In this document: one piece after another, positions 31,309-39,348 of the stretch
Numbering within the stretch: the first letter of the stretch is position 1
Layout: each line of letters starts with the position of its first letter
From: JADJNW01 sp964517145
Lineage (GTDB): Bacteria; Bacteroidota; Bacteroidia; Chitinophagales; Saprospiraceae
Assembly (NCBI GenBank): GCA_964517145.1
Contig: CAZFBN010000035.1
Span: 1-39,348, forward strand
Length of the DNA: 39,348 nucleotides
Direction: 5' to 3'
Program-made: the position numbers and the translations under genes
Notes under the pieces: model-generated
Database searches by the model: none
What the model was told of the DNA's origin: nothing
What the model saw: only the letters and a program-made list of their open reading frames with translations

Positions 31309-33678
31309 TTAGTGAATAAGTGTTACTTCTCCTTTAAGTGTAACTTTCTGACCATCAGCACGTTCCAGCTCGGTGTAGTAAATATAAACCCCGTTTGCTG
31401 CACGCTGCCCATCAAACGTGCCATTCCAACCAAATTGCGGATCATTCGGAGTGGCGTTGTTTACATTATATACCAAATTTCCCCAGCGATTGAAAATGCG
31501 AAGCGATAACAATTTATTGATTTCTTGTCCAGTTTGAATGTAAAAAACATCATTCATACCATCACCATTTGGCGAAAAAGCGCTTGGCACATACACGCGT
31601 TGTGTTTGTTCGACAAACAACAACAAATTTGCATTTGCCGAGCAACCATTGACATCGGTGACGCGAACGGAATAAGTAGTGCTCGAAGTGGGGCGCACCA
31701 CGGCAGAAGTACAAGTATTGCAGCCAATTGAATCGGGTGTCCACACAATCGAGGTAATAGCTTCCAAAGGTTTGCTTAACAAGAGCTTCAATTCAGTGCT
31801 CGTGCCCAGCGGGAGGGTAGGAGGGGTGCCGATCAGGTTGGATTGGATGCTTGCATTCAGCGCTTCTGCTTGTTCCAATGTTACTTGCACCGCAGTGTCG
31901 CAGCCATTTTTATCGCGCACCGTGATAAAATAATTGCCTGGTTCTAGCTGTTGAAATTCATTTTTTGTAGTAAAATCTCCGTTGTCAAACGCATATTCAA
32001 AAGGACCTTCGCCACTGGCATTCACACGAATGGCACCACCTTTGGTCTGATTGCAAGTTAATTGCTTGATTTCCAGCGTGACACTCGGTTGAGAAATGTT
32101 GGCTGTTATCGTTACCGAATCGCTGTCGCTGCAACCACTTGTCAAATCGGTGACTTGTAAAATATAGGTATCTGCCTGTTCGACCTCGGTCATCGGTAAA
32201 TCCGCATTTACAATAGGGCTTCCATTCGCAGCCGTCCAGGTATAGCCGGTGTTTGGTGTAGCCGAAGTACCGCCAATTGTGACCATGTCAATCAAACAGT
32301 TCAATGTCATATCTTCCCCTGCATTTGCAGTTGGTGTGTTCTTGATTTGCACAATTACCGTCACTTCTGCGTCAGGGCAGGAGCTCGGGGAGTCCAAACG
32401 GTAGCGAAACTCGTAGTTGCCCGGCGTTTGATTGGCTGTTCTGAACGTGCCATTGGCAGCATTAAATGCGTTACCTGTGGAGATTGAAGTAGAAATTTCC
32501 GTCCAAACCCCACCCACATCTTCATTTTCAATCAAATCTGCCAAACGAATCGTTGTGTCAGTTGTTGCGCAAATTTCAGCTGGAGGGAGGGTCGTCCCAG
32601 CATTGGCAGGAGCCGTAATCAACAGCGTTTGGTCTGCACTTTCTGTACAGGTGCCTGCACTTGCGGTGTAGGTGACTTGATGAGTGCCCACGGTTAATTG
32701 AGCTGGGTCGAGCGTGGTTGCTGCAATGCCATCAATGGTCCAAGTACCGCCGGGCGTAGCTGTTGGAACGAGCAATGTATTCAAACTCACCGCAGGTTCT
32801 CCTTTACAAATGGTATCACGCAGCGTAAAATCGGCGTTCAATTCTACCACATTGATGGTAACATCGTCTGTTGTTTCACAAATTTGGCGGAAGCTCAAGT
32901 CGTCAATGGCAAAATCATTGCCGGCAGGGGTAAAGTTTACATTGGCAACGCAAATCTGGGCAGTGCTAGCGCTGGAAGACCGCCAGTTGGCAGTAAATTC
33001 TTGCCAGTTGCAGGTTTGTGATGAAGCAGTGAAAACATTGCCAATTAAATTGCCATTGATGGAAAATTGCAATCTGGCAGGATTTTGCGACACCATGGAA
33101 GCCGCCCAGGCACCAAACAAATATTCAGTATTGGGTTGAACGTTGATGGTTTGACACCAAACGTTGCTCGAATCTCCCGATGCGTTTACCACCATCATAA
33201 AACCGCCGCCGGTATGGTCTGAACAGTTTGTAAAACTATTGCGTACATCTCGCGGGCGACGCACAATGGCGTACTTGCCTTCCTGACGGATGTCCTGATC
33301 GTCGTATTGATAATCGCTGGTAAAACCAACATTTCCGGCATCAAAATTGCTATTGGTAATCAAATTCTGATCGTTGATGCTGCGCACCGTCATCCGATAA
33401 GTAATGGTAGAATCCACCAGCGCGGTCGTTGCGGTAATGCTGCTGTCGGCAATGCCCGCGCTTGGCGACCAGGCAGCGGATAGGTACGTGCCGGTAATAA
33501 TGGCCGAAAGATTGACCACTTGACCCGCATTGCACAGGGTTTGATCGGTACCCGCGTTCACCGTTACATTGCACGCGAGGGGAGAAACCGGATCAGACGT
33601 ATTGTTTTGGAAAATAGCAGTGGACGTGCTTGCCAACATCGCCAGCCACAGCCAGGCTAAAGCGTAATAGTTCCTCAT
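31309..33678 (-). CDS. Large secreted protein with SprB-like repeat and CHU_C (type IX secretion) C-terminal domain
   Basis: This 789-residue protein has a Sec signal (MRNYYALAWLWLAMLASTST) and is exported by the type IX system. After a short PKD/Ig-like start (VTVNAGTDQTLCNAGQ) comes a carbohydrate-binding-like beta domain (NLITNSNFDAGN through FAIDDLSF, about 108-260). Ig-like units follow. A SprB-type repeat (LTCNQTKGGAIRVNASG, then FEYAFDNGDF, GNYFITVRDKNGC) precedes the end domain VYVPSAFSPNGDGMNDVF, LRIFNRWGNLVY, and FGWNGTFDG, which is the CHU_C (type B T9SS) sorting domain. The ATG at 33678 is used; a TTG seven codons upstream is possible. A role in surface adhesion or gliding is inferred. 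Monocistronic, with a terminator at 31253. Confidence 0.88.
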   Translation of the reverse strand: MRNYYALAWLWLAMLASTSTAIFQNNTSDPVSPLACNVTVNAGTDQTLCNAGQVVNLSAIITGTYLSAAWSPSAGIADSSITATTALVDSTITYRMTVRSINDQNLITNSNFDAGNVGFTSDYQYDDQDIRQEGKYAIVRRPRDVRNSFTNCSDHTGGGFMMVVNASGDSSNVWCQTINVQPNTEYLFGAWAASMVSQNPARLQFSINGNLIGNVFTASSQTCNWQEFTANWRSSSASTAQICVANVNFTPAGNDFAIDDLSFRQICETTDDVTINVVELNADFTLRDTICKGEPAVSLNTLLVPTATPGGTWTIDGIAATTLDPAQLTVGTHQVTYTASAGTCTESADQTLLITAPANAGTTLPPAEICATTDTTIRLADLIENEDVGGVWTEISTSISTGNAFNAANGTFRTANQTPGNYEFRYRLDSPSSCPDAEVTVIVQIKNTPTANAGEDMTLNCLIDMVTIGGTSATPNTGYTWTAANGSPIVNADLPMTEVEQADTYILQVTDLTSGCSDSDSVTITANISQPSVTLEIKQLTCNQTKGGAIRVNASGEGPFEYAFDNGDFTTKNEFQQLEPGNYFITVRDKNGCDTAVQVTLEQAEALNASIQSNLIGTPPTLPLGTSTELKLLLSKPLEAITSIVWTPDSIGCNTCTSAVVRPTSSTTYSVRVTDVNGCSANANLLLFVEQTQRVYVPSAFSPNGDGMNDVFYIQTGQEINKLLSLRIFNRWGNLVYNVNNATPNDPQFGWNGTFDGQRAANGVYIYYTELERADGQKVTLKGEVTLIH

Positions 33679-33903
33679 TGTACGTGATTTTTTAAACAAT
33701 AGATGAAAGCCAACAATTGGAGCATTTTATAAAAAAATACGCCATCATTCATTGCTCCCGCTGACCTTTTGCAATATAGGGCTGTCTTATTTTTGAAGGG
33801 TTTCAATTGGAATGGTCAAATATAGAAATTTTTCGACGTTGTTGCTGTTTTATTTTGAGTTTTAAAGTTTTAGCTTTTCAATACCATTCACCACTTTTTT
33901 TAA

Positions 33904-34227
33904 TCATAATTCCAATTCCAAATTCATTTTAGCCGATGACAACTCTGCAAGCGCGTGCCGATCCCCCATTTCTTTTGCAATTTGCATGCCTTTTTGATAA
34001 GTTTCAAGTGCTTCGTTCACTTGTTCGCGTTTTTCGTACAATTTTGCCAAATGATAATACGTGCCAACGTATCCAGGATCCAACTGTACCAGTTTTTGAT
34101 AATAATCCAGCGCTTTTTCTTCTTCCATCAACTTTTCATGCTCTTTAGCCAGCGCAAACAAAATAAAAGAATCAGTTGGACTGCTTTCTAACAAATGCAA
34201 CAATTGTTGTAACCGATTTGAACTCAT
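33904..34227 (-). CDS. Small TPR-repeat protein
   Basis: This 107-residue helical protein is built from about two tetratricopeptide repeats: LFALAKEHEKLMEEEKALDY with YYQKLVQLDPGYVG, then YYHLAKLYEKREQVNEALET with YQKGMQIAKEMGD. TPRs mediate protein-protein contacts; no other domain or signal peptide is present. It is divergent from etfB, with 170 bp between the starts, and the 18-bp palindrome at 34251-34268 lies 23 bp before its ATG. Its partner is unknown. The 225-bp gap to the secreted-protein gene holds nothing recognisable. Confidence 0.85.
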   Translation of the reverse strand: MSSNRLQQLLHLLESSPTDSFILFALAKEHEKLMEEEKALDYYQKLVQLDPGYVGTYYHLAKLYEKREQVNEALETYQKGMQIAKEMGDRHALAELSSAKMNLELEL

Positions 34228-34250
34228 GGGCTTGTTTCCTTATTGTAAAA

Positions 34251-34268
34251 TTAGCGAATTTTCGCTAA
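34251..34268. promoter_or_regulatory. 18-bp palindrome, operator candidate
   Basis: TTAGCGAA and TTCGCTAA are perfect inverted 8-mers separated by TT. It sits between the divergent TPR gene and etfB, and overlaps the expected -33 region of the etfB promoter whose -7 element is at 34290. That placement fits a dimeric repressor or activator site. Confidence 0.5.
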
Positions 34269-34289
34269 AAGTATAAACTGTTTTTTAAC

Positions 34290-34297
34290 TATATTTG
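34290..34297 (+). promoter_or_regulatory. -7 promoter element (TATATTTG) of etfBA
   Basis: TATATTTG matches TAnnTTTG. The transcript would start near 34303, giving a leader of about 95 nt to the etfB ATG at 34398. The perfect palindrome at 34251-34268 lies just upstream. Confidence 0.5.
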
Positions 34298-34397
34298 CCG
34301 GGCGTTGTTCTTTGATTAATCTAACTACAACCTTTTTTGTTTTATTGCTTTATAAAAAATTGCAAATCAGCCTATTAAAATATTAACCTGTTGAACT

Positions 34398-35138
34398 ATG
34401 AAATTATTGGTTTGTGTAAGTAAAACGCCGGATACGACCAGCAAAATTACTTTTAAAAACGATCAAACGGAGTTTGACGCTGCCGGAGTACAATTTATAA
34501 TGAATCCCTACGACGAATGGTACGCCCTCGTGCGCGCGCTCGAGCTCAAGGAGGCGCAAGGTGGCATCGTGACGCTCATCAATGTAGGACCGGCTGACAA
34601 TGACCAGATCATTCGAAAAGGCTTGGCGCTTGGCGCAGATGACGCCGTTCGGATCAACCTGGACGCTAAAAGCTCGCTCAATGTGGCAAAACAAATTGCC
34701 GAATATGCAAAAAATGAAAATTATGACCTCATCTTCCTGGGTAAGGAAAGCATTGATTACAATGGCTCCGAAGTAGGCGCTATGATTGCGGAATACCTCG
34801 ATTTGCCTTTTATTTCCTACGCCAGCAGCATGGAACTGAATGGGAACACGGCGACGATTGCTCGTGATATTGAAGGGGGAACAGAAGTGGTGGAAGTCGA
34901 AACGCCCTTTGTCATCAGCGCTGCGAAAGGCTTGGCGGAGCAACGCATCGCCAACATGAAAGGCATTATGATGGCAAAATCAAAACCGTTAAAAGTGGTA
35001 GAACCCGTTGCTTTTGAGGATGTTGTGACTGCAACAAAATACGAATTGCCCAAGCCAAAATCGGCAGTGAAAATGCTGCAACCGGATCAAATGGACGAAC
35101 TGGTGCGCCTGCTGCACGAAGAAGCGAAGGTGATTTAG
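34398..35138 (+). CDS. etfB: Electron transfer flavoprotein, beta subunit
   Basis: EtfB pairs with EtfA to carry electrons from acyl-CoA and other dehydrogenases to the ETF-quinone oxidoreductase. The 246 residues begin MKLLVCVSKTPDTTSKITF, show MNPYDEWYALVRALELKE, GLALGADDAVRINLD and LIFLGKESIDYNGSEVGAMIA, all conserved in the AMP-binding beta subunit. etfA follows 66 bp later in the same direction, so they form an operon. No acyl-CoA dehydrogenase is adjacent in this window. Confidence 0.96.
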   Translation: MKLLVCVSKTPDTTSKITFKNDQTEFDAAGVQFIMNPYDEWYALVRALELKEAQGGIVTLINVGPADNDQIIRKGLALGADDAVRINLDAKSSLNVAKQIAEYAKNENYDLIFLGKESIDYNGSEVGAMIAEYLDLPFISYASSMELNGNTATIARDIEGGTEVVEVETPFVISAAKGLAEQRIANMKGIMMAKSKPLKVVEPVAFEDVVTATKYELPKPKSAVKMLQPDQMDELVRLLHEEAKVI

Positions 35139-35204
35139 AAACTCCGAAAGCAGTAAATGCCTTGGGAAAAGCAAAAATTTGAAAATCTAAAATCGTAAAT
35201 TGAT

Positions 35205-36170
35205 ATGGTATTAGTTGTGGCAGAAAGCCAAAAAGGACAATTCAAAAAAGCGGCGTTTGAAGCCGTGGCGTATGGGTATCAAACGGCGCAGGCATTGGGT
35301 ACAACCTGCGCGGTGCTGACGTTTGGCTCGGTGGCTGGCGCAGCAGAACTCGGTAAATATGGGGCTTCCAACATTTATAATATTGCAAATGATAATGTGA
35401 ATGATTTTGACAGTCAGGTATATGCAGCCGCTATTGCAGCCGCAGCCGAGCAATTGGGCGCAAGCGTAATTGTCTTAAATCATTCTGCAAATGGAAAATC
35501 CTTGGTCGGGCGTTTGGCAGCGCGTTTGAACGCAGCGTCTGCACCAGGTGTCAATAGTGTTCCAACGGTTGGCGGTGGAAATTTAAAAGTGAAAAAATCG
35601 GTGTATTCTGGCAAGGCAATTGCTGAACTGGAGTTGACATCGACGGTGAAAGTGATTTCAGTAATGGGCAATAGCTTAAAACCTGCCATGGTGGGCGAAG
35701 CTGGAACGGTTGAAAACATTAACATAGCGGTGCCGCAAAGCCGCGTCAAGGTAAAAGAAGTCAAGCGGGTAGAAGGCATTGTACCGCTGCCAGAAGCTGA
35801 ATTGGTTGTGTCGGGCGGACGGGGCTTGAAAGGTCCTGAAAATTGGGGGATTGTAGAAGAATTGGCACAAACGATTGGGGCAACTACGGCTTGCTCTCGT
35901 CCGGTGGCAGATGCACACTGGCGCCCTCACCACGAGCACGTGGGGCAGACGGGCATTGCCATACGCCCGAATTTATACATTGCCATTGGGATTTCCGGTG
36001 CGATTCAGCATTTGGCAGGCGTAAATAATTCTAAAACTATCGTTGTTGTAAACAAAGATCCGGAAGCGCCGTTTTTCAAAGCAGCGGATTATGGCGTGGT
36101 AGGCGATTTGTTTGAGGTGGTGCCAAAATTAACCGAGGCATTCAAGAAGTTTAAGGCGGAACAGTCATAA
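35205..36170 (+). CDS. etfA: Electron transfer flavoprotein, alpha subunit
   Basis: EtfA carries the FAD of the heterodimer. The 321 residues have an N-terminal ETF fold, including IYNIANDNVNDFDSQVYAAA and VIVLNHSANGKSLVGRLAARL. The C-terminal FAD domain has VSGGRGLKGPENWGIVEEL, then HVGQTGIAIRPNLYIAIGIS, GAIQHLAGV and KTIVVVNKDPEAPFFKAADY. Length is normal. It is 66 bp after etfB and ends well before the rpsO promoter. Confidence 0.97.
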   Translation: MVLVVAESQKGQFKKAAFEAVAYGYQTAQALGTTCAVLTFGSVAGAAELGKYGASNIYNIANDNVNDFDSQVYAAAIAAAAEQLGASVIVLNHSANGKSLVGRLAARLNAASAPGVNSVPTVGGGNLKVKKSVYSGKAIAELELTSTVKVISVMGNSLKPAMVGEAGTVENINIAVPQSRVKVKEVKRVEGIVPLPEAELVVSGGRGLKGPENWGIVEELAQTIGATTACSRPVADAHWRPHHEHVGQTGIAIRPNLYIAIGISGAIQHLAGVNNSKTIVVVNKDPEAPFFKAADYGVVGDLFEVVPKLTEAFKKFKAEQS

Positions 36171-36343
36171 CAGCTGTTACAAATTGATTAAAAGGTATTC
36201 GAAAAATTTGGATTTGATTCCTATTTGAAAAATTCTAAGGTTTTGTAAATCAGATTTTTATACTCAAAAGTCGTTGAATCCAGTTTGGTACAACTTCTTA
36301 TAATTCTTTTTAAAAAAACTTTTCTTTTTAATAAGAAAAAGTG

Positions 36344-36351
36344 TACCTTTG
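36344..36351 (+). promoter_or_regulatory. -7 promoter element (TACCTTTG) of rpsO
   Basis: TACCTTTG is a perfect TAnnTTTG. A TTTC at 36321-36324 stands about 19 bp upstream, near the -33 TTTG position. The leader to the rpsO ATG (36402) would be about 45 nt. Confidence 0.65.
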
Positions 36352-36401
36352 CACGGCTAAAAAAGGTAGGAAGCTTTATTTGAAAAAATTGAAAAAACAA
36401 A

Positions 36402-36677
36402 ATGGCTGTTTATTTATCTAAGGAGAAGAAAGCATTAGTGCTGGGAGAGTATGCAAAATCACCGAACGATACGGGTTCTGCAGAAGCGCAGATTGCGTTA
36501 TTCACATATCGCATCCAACAATTGTCGGATCATTTAAGGTCGAACCAAAAAGATCATTCATGCCGTCGGGCGCTGTTGTCTTTGGTTGGTAAGCGCAAGC
36601 AGTTATTGCAATATCTCTCGAAAAAAGACTTACAAGCATATCGTAGTTTGATTGAAAAATTAGGCATTCGTAAATAA
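36402..36677 (+). CDS. rpsO: 30S ribosomal protein S15
   Basis: S15 binds 16S rRNA in the central domain and helps form bridge B4. The 91-residue protein has KKALVLGEYAKSPNDTGSAE, the loop LSDHLRSNQKDHSCRRALL and LVGKRKQLLQYLSKKD, all conserved. It has its own promoter at 36344 and terminator at 36681. pnp lies downstream on the same strand, as in many bacteria, but the strong terminator suggests a separate or partly coupled transcript. Confidence 0.98.
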   Translation: MAVYLSKEKKALVLGEYAKSPNDTGSAEAQIALFTYRIQQLSDHLRSNQKDHSCRRALLSLVGKRKQLLQYLSKKDLQAYRSLIEKLGIRK

Positions 36678-36680
36678 GCC

Positions 36681-36723
36681 AAAAGGGAAGTACATCGCCA
36701 AGTGCCGGATTACTTCCCTTTTT
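36681..36723 (+). terminator. Rho-independent terminator of rpsO
   Basis: AAAAGGGAAGTA (36681-36692) pairs with TACTTCCCTTTT (36711-36722) in a perfect 12-bp stem and ends in T residues, 3 bp past the rpsO stop. Confidence 0.9.
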
Positions 36724-37078
36724 AGATTTTTAGACAGTAGGTGTTGGACTTTATAAAACGGATTTAACAAAAAGCGCTTTTTAAAAATTCAACCTCTGGC
36801 ATCTACTATCTCCAAACGAGAAGTGTACCTCCAAAGAATTGGTCAGCCGCACAAGCAATTAAAAAGCGGACAAGCAACAGTTTTTAAGTCAAAAGTAGAA
36901 TGCTTTTATCGTATTGGCACATTATTTATCTGCTGCATTTTGACTTTCATTCAGGTGCGTATTCCATCTTGCCTATTTGCTGACTAAAATTTCCGATACT
37001 TCTCACAACTCACAGGATAACGAGGAGTTTTATCCTAAAGCGTTCGATTTTGAAATAACATTAAAGCGTTTAATTTTT
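36724..37078. other. Leader and promoter region of pnp
   Basis: This 355-bp gap between the rpsO terminator and pnp has no convincing ORF. It presumably carries the pnp promoter and a long leader, but no clear TAnnTTTG element, hairpin or repeat could be assigned. Confidence 0.3.
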
Positions 37079-39348
37079 ATGGGACAACAGATTCCAACTA
37101 GCACGTCCTTCAATTTACCCGATGGTAGAACCGTAACCCTGGAGACAGGAAAACTGGCAAGTCTGGCTGATGGTTCTGCATTAGTACGCGTGGGCAATAC
37201 GATGATGTTTGCCACCGTAGTGTCGGCTAGAGAGGTTAGGGAGGGGCAGGATTTCTTTCCACTTTCTGTGGATTATCAGGAAAAATTTGCATCGGCTGGG
37301 CGTATTCCAGGCAACTTTTTCCGTCGGGAAACCAAGCTCTCCGATTACGAAGTGCTCATTTCTCGTTTAGTGGACCGTGCCATTCGTCCACTTTTCCCAG
37401 ATGAGTACATGAATGAAACTCAGATTATTATCAACCTGATTTCAGGTGAAAAAGATACTCCGCCTGATGCCTGGGCAGCGCTGGCAGCTTCGGCAGCATT
37501 GGCTGTTTCCGATATTCCATTTTTGGGTCCCATTTCTGAAGTGCGTGTGGCGCTGATTGATGGCGAGTACAAAGTGAACCCTCCCAAATCAGCATTGGCG
37601 GATGCTAAATTACATGTCATTGTGGGCGCTACGCTCGATAGCGTGACGATGGTGGAAGGTGAAGCGCAGGAATGCTCGGAAGCAGAACTCATTGGCGCAA
37701 TTCGGGTAGCACACGAAGCAATCATTGTGCAAATCAACGCGCAGCTTGAATTGGCAAAATTGGTGGGAGAGAAGGCTTCGACTAAGCGAGCTGTGGCACC
37801 TGCCAACGAGGATGAAGAAATTAAAGCGTTTGTATATGACAATGGACGTGAGCCATTATACAATACTGCAAAATCTTTTTTGGATAAAGTGACGCGCCGG
37901 ACGCAATTTGAGGACACCAAAAAGGCAATTGTAGAAAAACTGACAGCTGAGAAAGGCGAAGAATATGTAGAAGAAAAGAAAAAATTCATTGACCGCTATT
38001 TTGATAAGCTGAAAAAAGAAGTGGTGCGTGATATGGTGCTCACGGATGGTGTGCGTTTGGATGGTCGAAAGCTTGATGCCATTCGCCCCATTTGGTGCGA
38101 GGTAGATTACCTCCCTTCTGCGCATGGCTCGGCTTTGTTCACACGCGGTGAAACGCAGTCGCTCACTTCGCTGACGCTTGGTACAAAGCTCGATGAGTTG
38201 ATGATTGATAATGCACTGGATCAATATTATGACAAATTCATTTTGCATTATAATTTTCCACCCTACTCTGTAGGAGAAGCCAAACCGCTGCGTGCGCCGG
38301 GGCGTCGCGAAGTTGGTCACGCCAATTTGGCAGCGCGTTCTTTGCGTCAGGTATTGCCAGATGTAAATGCCTATACCATTCGTTTGGTGTCGGATATTTT
38401 AGAATCTAATGGCTCATCTTCCATGGCTACCGTCTGTGCCGGTTCTCTGGCATTGATGGATGGCGGGGTTCAAATCAAAGCGCCCGTTTCTGGTATTGCG
38501 ATGGGTTTGATTACGGATGGCAAACGCACTGCCGTTTTGTCAGATATTCTAGGAGACGAAGATGCCTTAGGAGATATGGATTTTAAAATCACCGGTACAG
38601 AAAATGGAATCACGGGTTGCCAAATGGATATTAAGATCGAAGGCATGCCGTATGATATTTTGCAACAAGCGTTGGAACAAGCACGGCAAGGACGTTTACA
38701 TATTTTGGGTAAAATGCTGGAAACAATTCCTGGACCGCGCGAAGACTACAAGCCACATGCGCCGCGTATCGTTGAATTGATTATTGAAAAGAGCTTTATT
38801 GGCGCGGTGATCGGACCAGGGGGTAAAGTTATTCAGGAAATTCAAGCCGACACTGGTACTTCGATCAACATTGAAGAAGTGGGCGACAAGGGCGTAGTGA
38901 GCATTGCTAGTGCCAACAAAGAATCTATTGACAAAGCTATTGCTCGCATTCGCAAAATTGTTTTTGTGCCGGCAATTGGCGATGAGTACGAAGCCGTGGT
39001 GAAAACCGTGATGCCGTATGGCGTTTTTGTTGATTTTGAAGGCAAGAGCGGCTTGCTCCACGTGTCTGAAATGTCGTACTCTCGCATTGACAATGTCGAA
39101 GAGGTATTCAAAGAAGGCGACAAAGTGAAAGTGAAGTTGATTGACATCGATAAAAAAACCGGCAAATACCGGATGTCGCGCAAAGCCTTGCTACCAACAC
39201 CTCCAGGTGTCAATAGCGGTGATGGCAATGGCGAACGACGCGATAGTGACCGTGGTGAACGTCGGGACAGAGGAGATCGTGGAGATCGCGGTGGCGACCG
39301 CAGAGGCGGTGGAGATCGGCGCGGCGGCGGCGGACGGGATCGTAGAGA
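37079..39348 (+). CDS. pnp: Polyribonucleotide nucleotidyltransferase (partial, runs off window)
   Basis: PNPase is a trimeric 3'-5' phosphorolytic exoribonuclease. The ATG at 37079 gives MGQQIPTSTSFNLPDGRTVT. About 756 codons are present before the right edge, with no stop. Domains in order: first RNase PH-like core (FFPLSVDYQEKFASAGRIPG, RRETKLSDYEVLISRLVDR); all-helical linker; second core with the phosphate motif ESNGSSSMATVCAGSLALMD and DILGDEDALGDMDFK; KH domain with GAVIGPGGKVIQEIQ; S1 domain with VVKTVMPYGVFVDFEGKSGL. After the S1 domain comes a tail very rich in Arg, Gly and Asp (RGDRG and RRGGG units), typical of an RNA-binding disordered extension in Bacteroidota. The 3' end lies outside this window. 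Confidence 0.97.
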   Translation, partial: MGQQIPTSTSFNLPDGRTVTLETGKLASLADGSALVRVGNTMMFATVVSAREVREGQDFFPLSVDYQEKFASAGRIPGNFFRRETKLSDYEVLISRLVDRAIRPLFPDEYMNETQIIINLISGEKDTPPDAWAALAASAALAVSDIPFLGPISEVRVALIDGEYKVNPPKSALADAKLHVIVGATLDSVTMVEGEAQECSEAELIGAIRVAHEAIIVQINAQLELAKLVGEKASTKRAVAPANEDEEIKAFVYDNGREPLYNTAKSFLDKVTRRTQFEDTKKAIVEKLTAEKGEEYVEEKKKFIDRYFDKLKKEVVRDMVLTDGVRLDGRKLDAIRPIWCEVDYLPSAHGSALFTRGETQSLTSLTLGTKLDELMIDNALDQYYDKFILHYNFPPYSVGEAKPLRAPGRREVGHANLAARSLRQVLPDVNAYTIRLVSDILESNGSSSMATVCAGSLALMDGGVQIKAPVSGIAMGLITDGKRTAVLSDILGDEDALGDMDFKITGTENGITGCQMDIKIEGMPYDILQQALEQARQGRLHILGKMLETIPGPREDYKPHAPRIVELIIEKSFIGAVIGPGGKVIQEIQADTGTSINIEEVGDKGVVSIASANKESIDKAIARIRKIVFVPAIGDEYEAVVKTVMPYGVFVDFEGKSGLLHVSEMSYSRIDNVEEVFKEGDKVKVKLIDIDKKTGKYRMSRKALLPTPPGVNSGDGNGERRDSDRGERRDRGDRGDRGGDRRGGGDRRGGGGRDRR

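Overview
The window is chromosomal DNA from a member of the Bacteroidota, and the gene content would fit the Saprospiria/Chitinophagia side of the phylum, though the class is only a guess. Four things point there. TAnnTTTG-type -7 promoter elements occur in front of several genes. There is a large secreted protein with SprB-like repeats and a gliding-motility/type IX secretion C-terminal domain. DUF2027-Smr, DUF5522 and DUF6580-like proteins are present. Translation starts lie in A-rich rather than Shine-Dalgarno leaders.

Positions 1-3430 are an accessory, repeat-rich patch. It holds a tiny secreted ORF, three nested palindromic (MITE-like) elements, and a REP-associated tyrosine transposase (RAYT) gene flanked on both sides by long palindromes that share one core. 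Next come a 13-unit, 21-bp repeat and a Bacteroidota-type hypothetical gene. Both larger genes are interrupted by one in-frame stop codon while the downstream frame stays intact.

Positions 3436-18816 hold mostly single-gene housekeeping functions: a secreted nuclease lipoprotein, an M23 peptidase, GatC, a LolD/MacB-type ATPase, a PduO cobalamin adenosyltransferase, a PgpH-type 7TM-HD phosphodiesterase, IF-3 (without rpmI-rplT), ClpC, a STAS protein, RNase Z, a Crp/Fnr regulator, DinB, a DUF6580 membrane protein and a DUF5522 protein. Positions 18891-23213 form a glycan block: a GT2 with membrane anchors, a GT4, a small membrane protein, GmhA and GmhB, pointing to heptose-containing surface sugars.

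Positions 23284-29880 contain a DUF2027-Smr protein, a methyltransferase, RidA and, on the minus strand, rpiB-gnd-zwf-pgl, which carries the whole oxidative pentose phosphate branch plus ribose-5-phosphate isomerase. Then follow an MscS channel, the secreted SprB/CHU_C protein, a TPR protein, etfBA with a palindromic operator candidate, rpsO, and pnp, which runs off the right edge.

The most unusual signal is in the spacers. Many gaps hold degenerate tandem arrays or palindromes whose units differ in sequence from place to place but keep a period of 8 (sometimes 9) bp. Several begin inside or within a few bases of the stop codon of the preceding gene, and in gmhA and gmhB they encode the last residues. 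No CRISPR array, tRNA or rRNA was seen.
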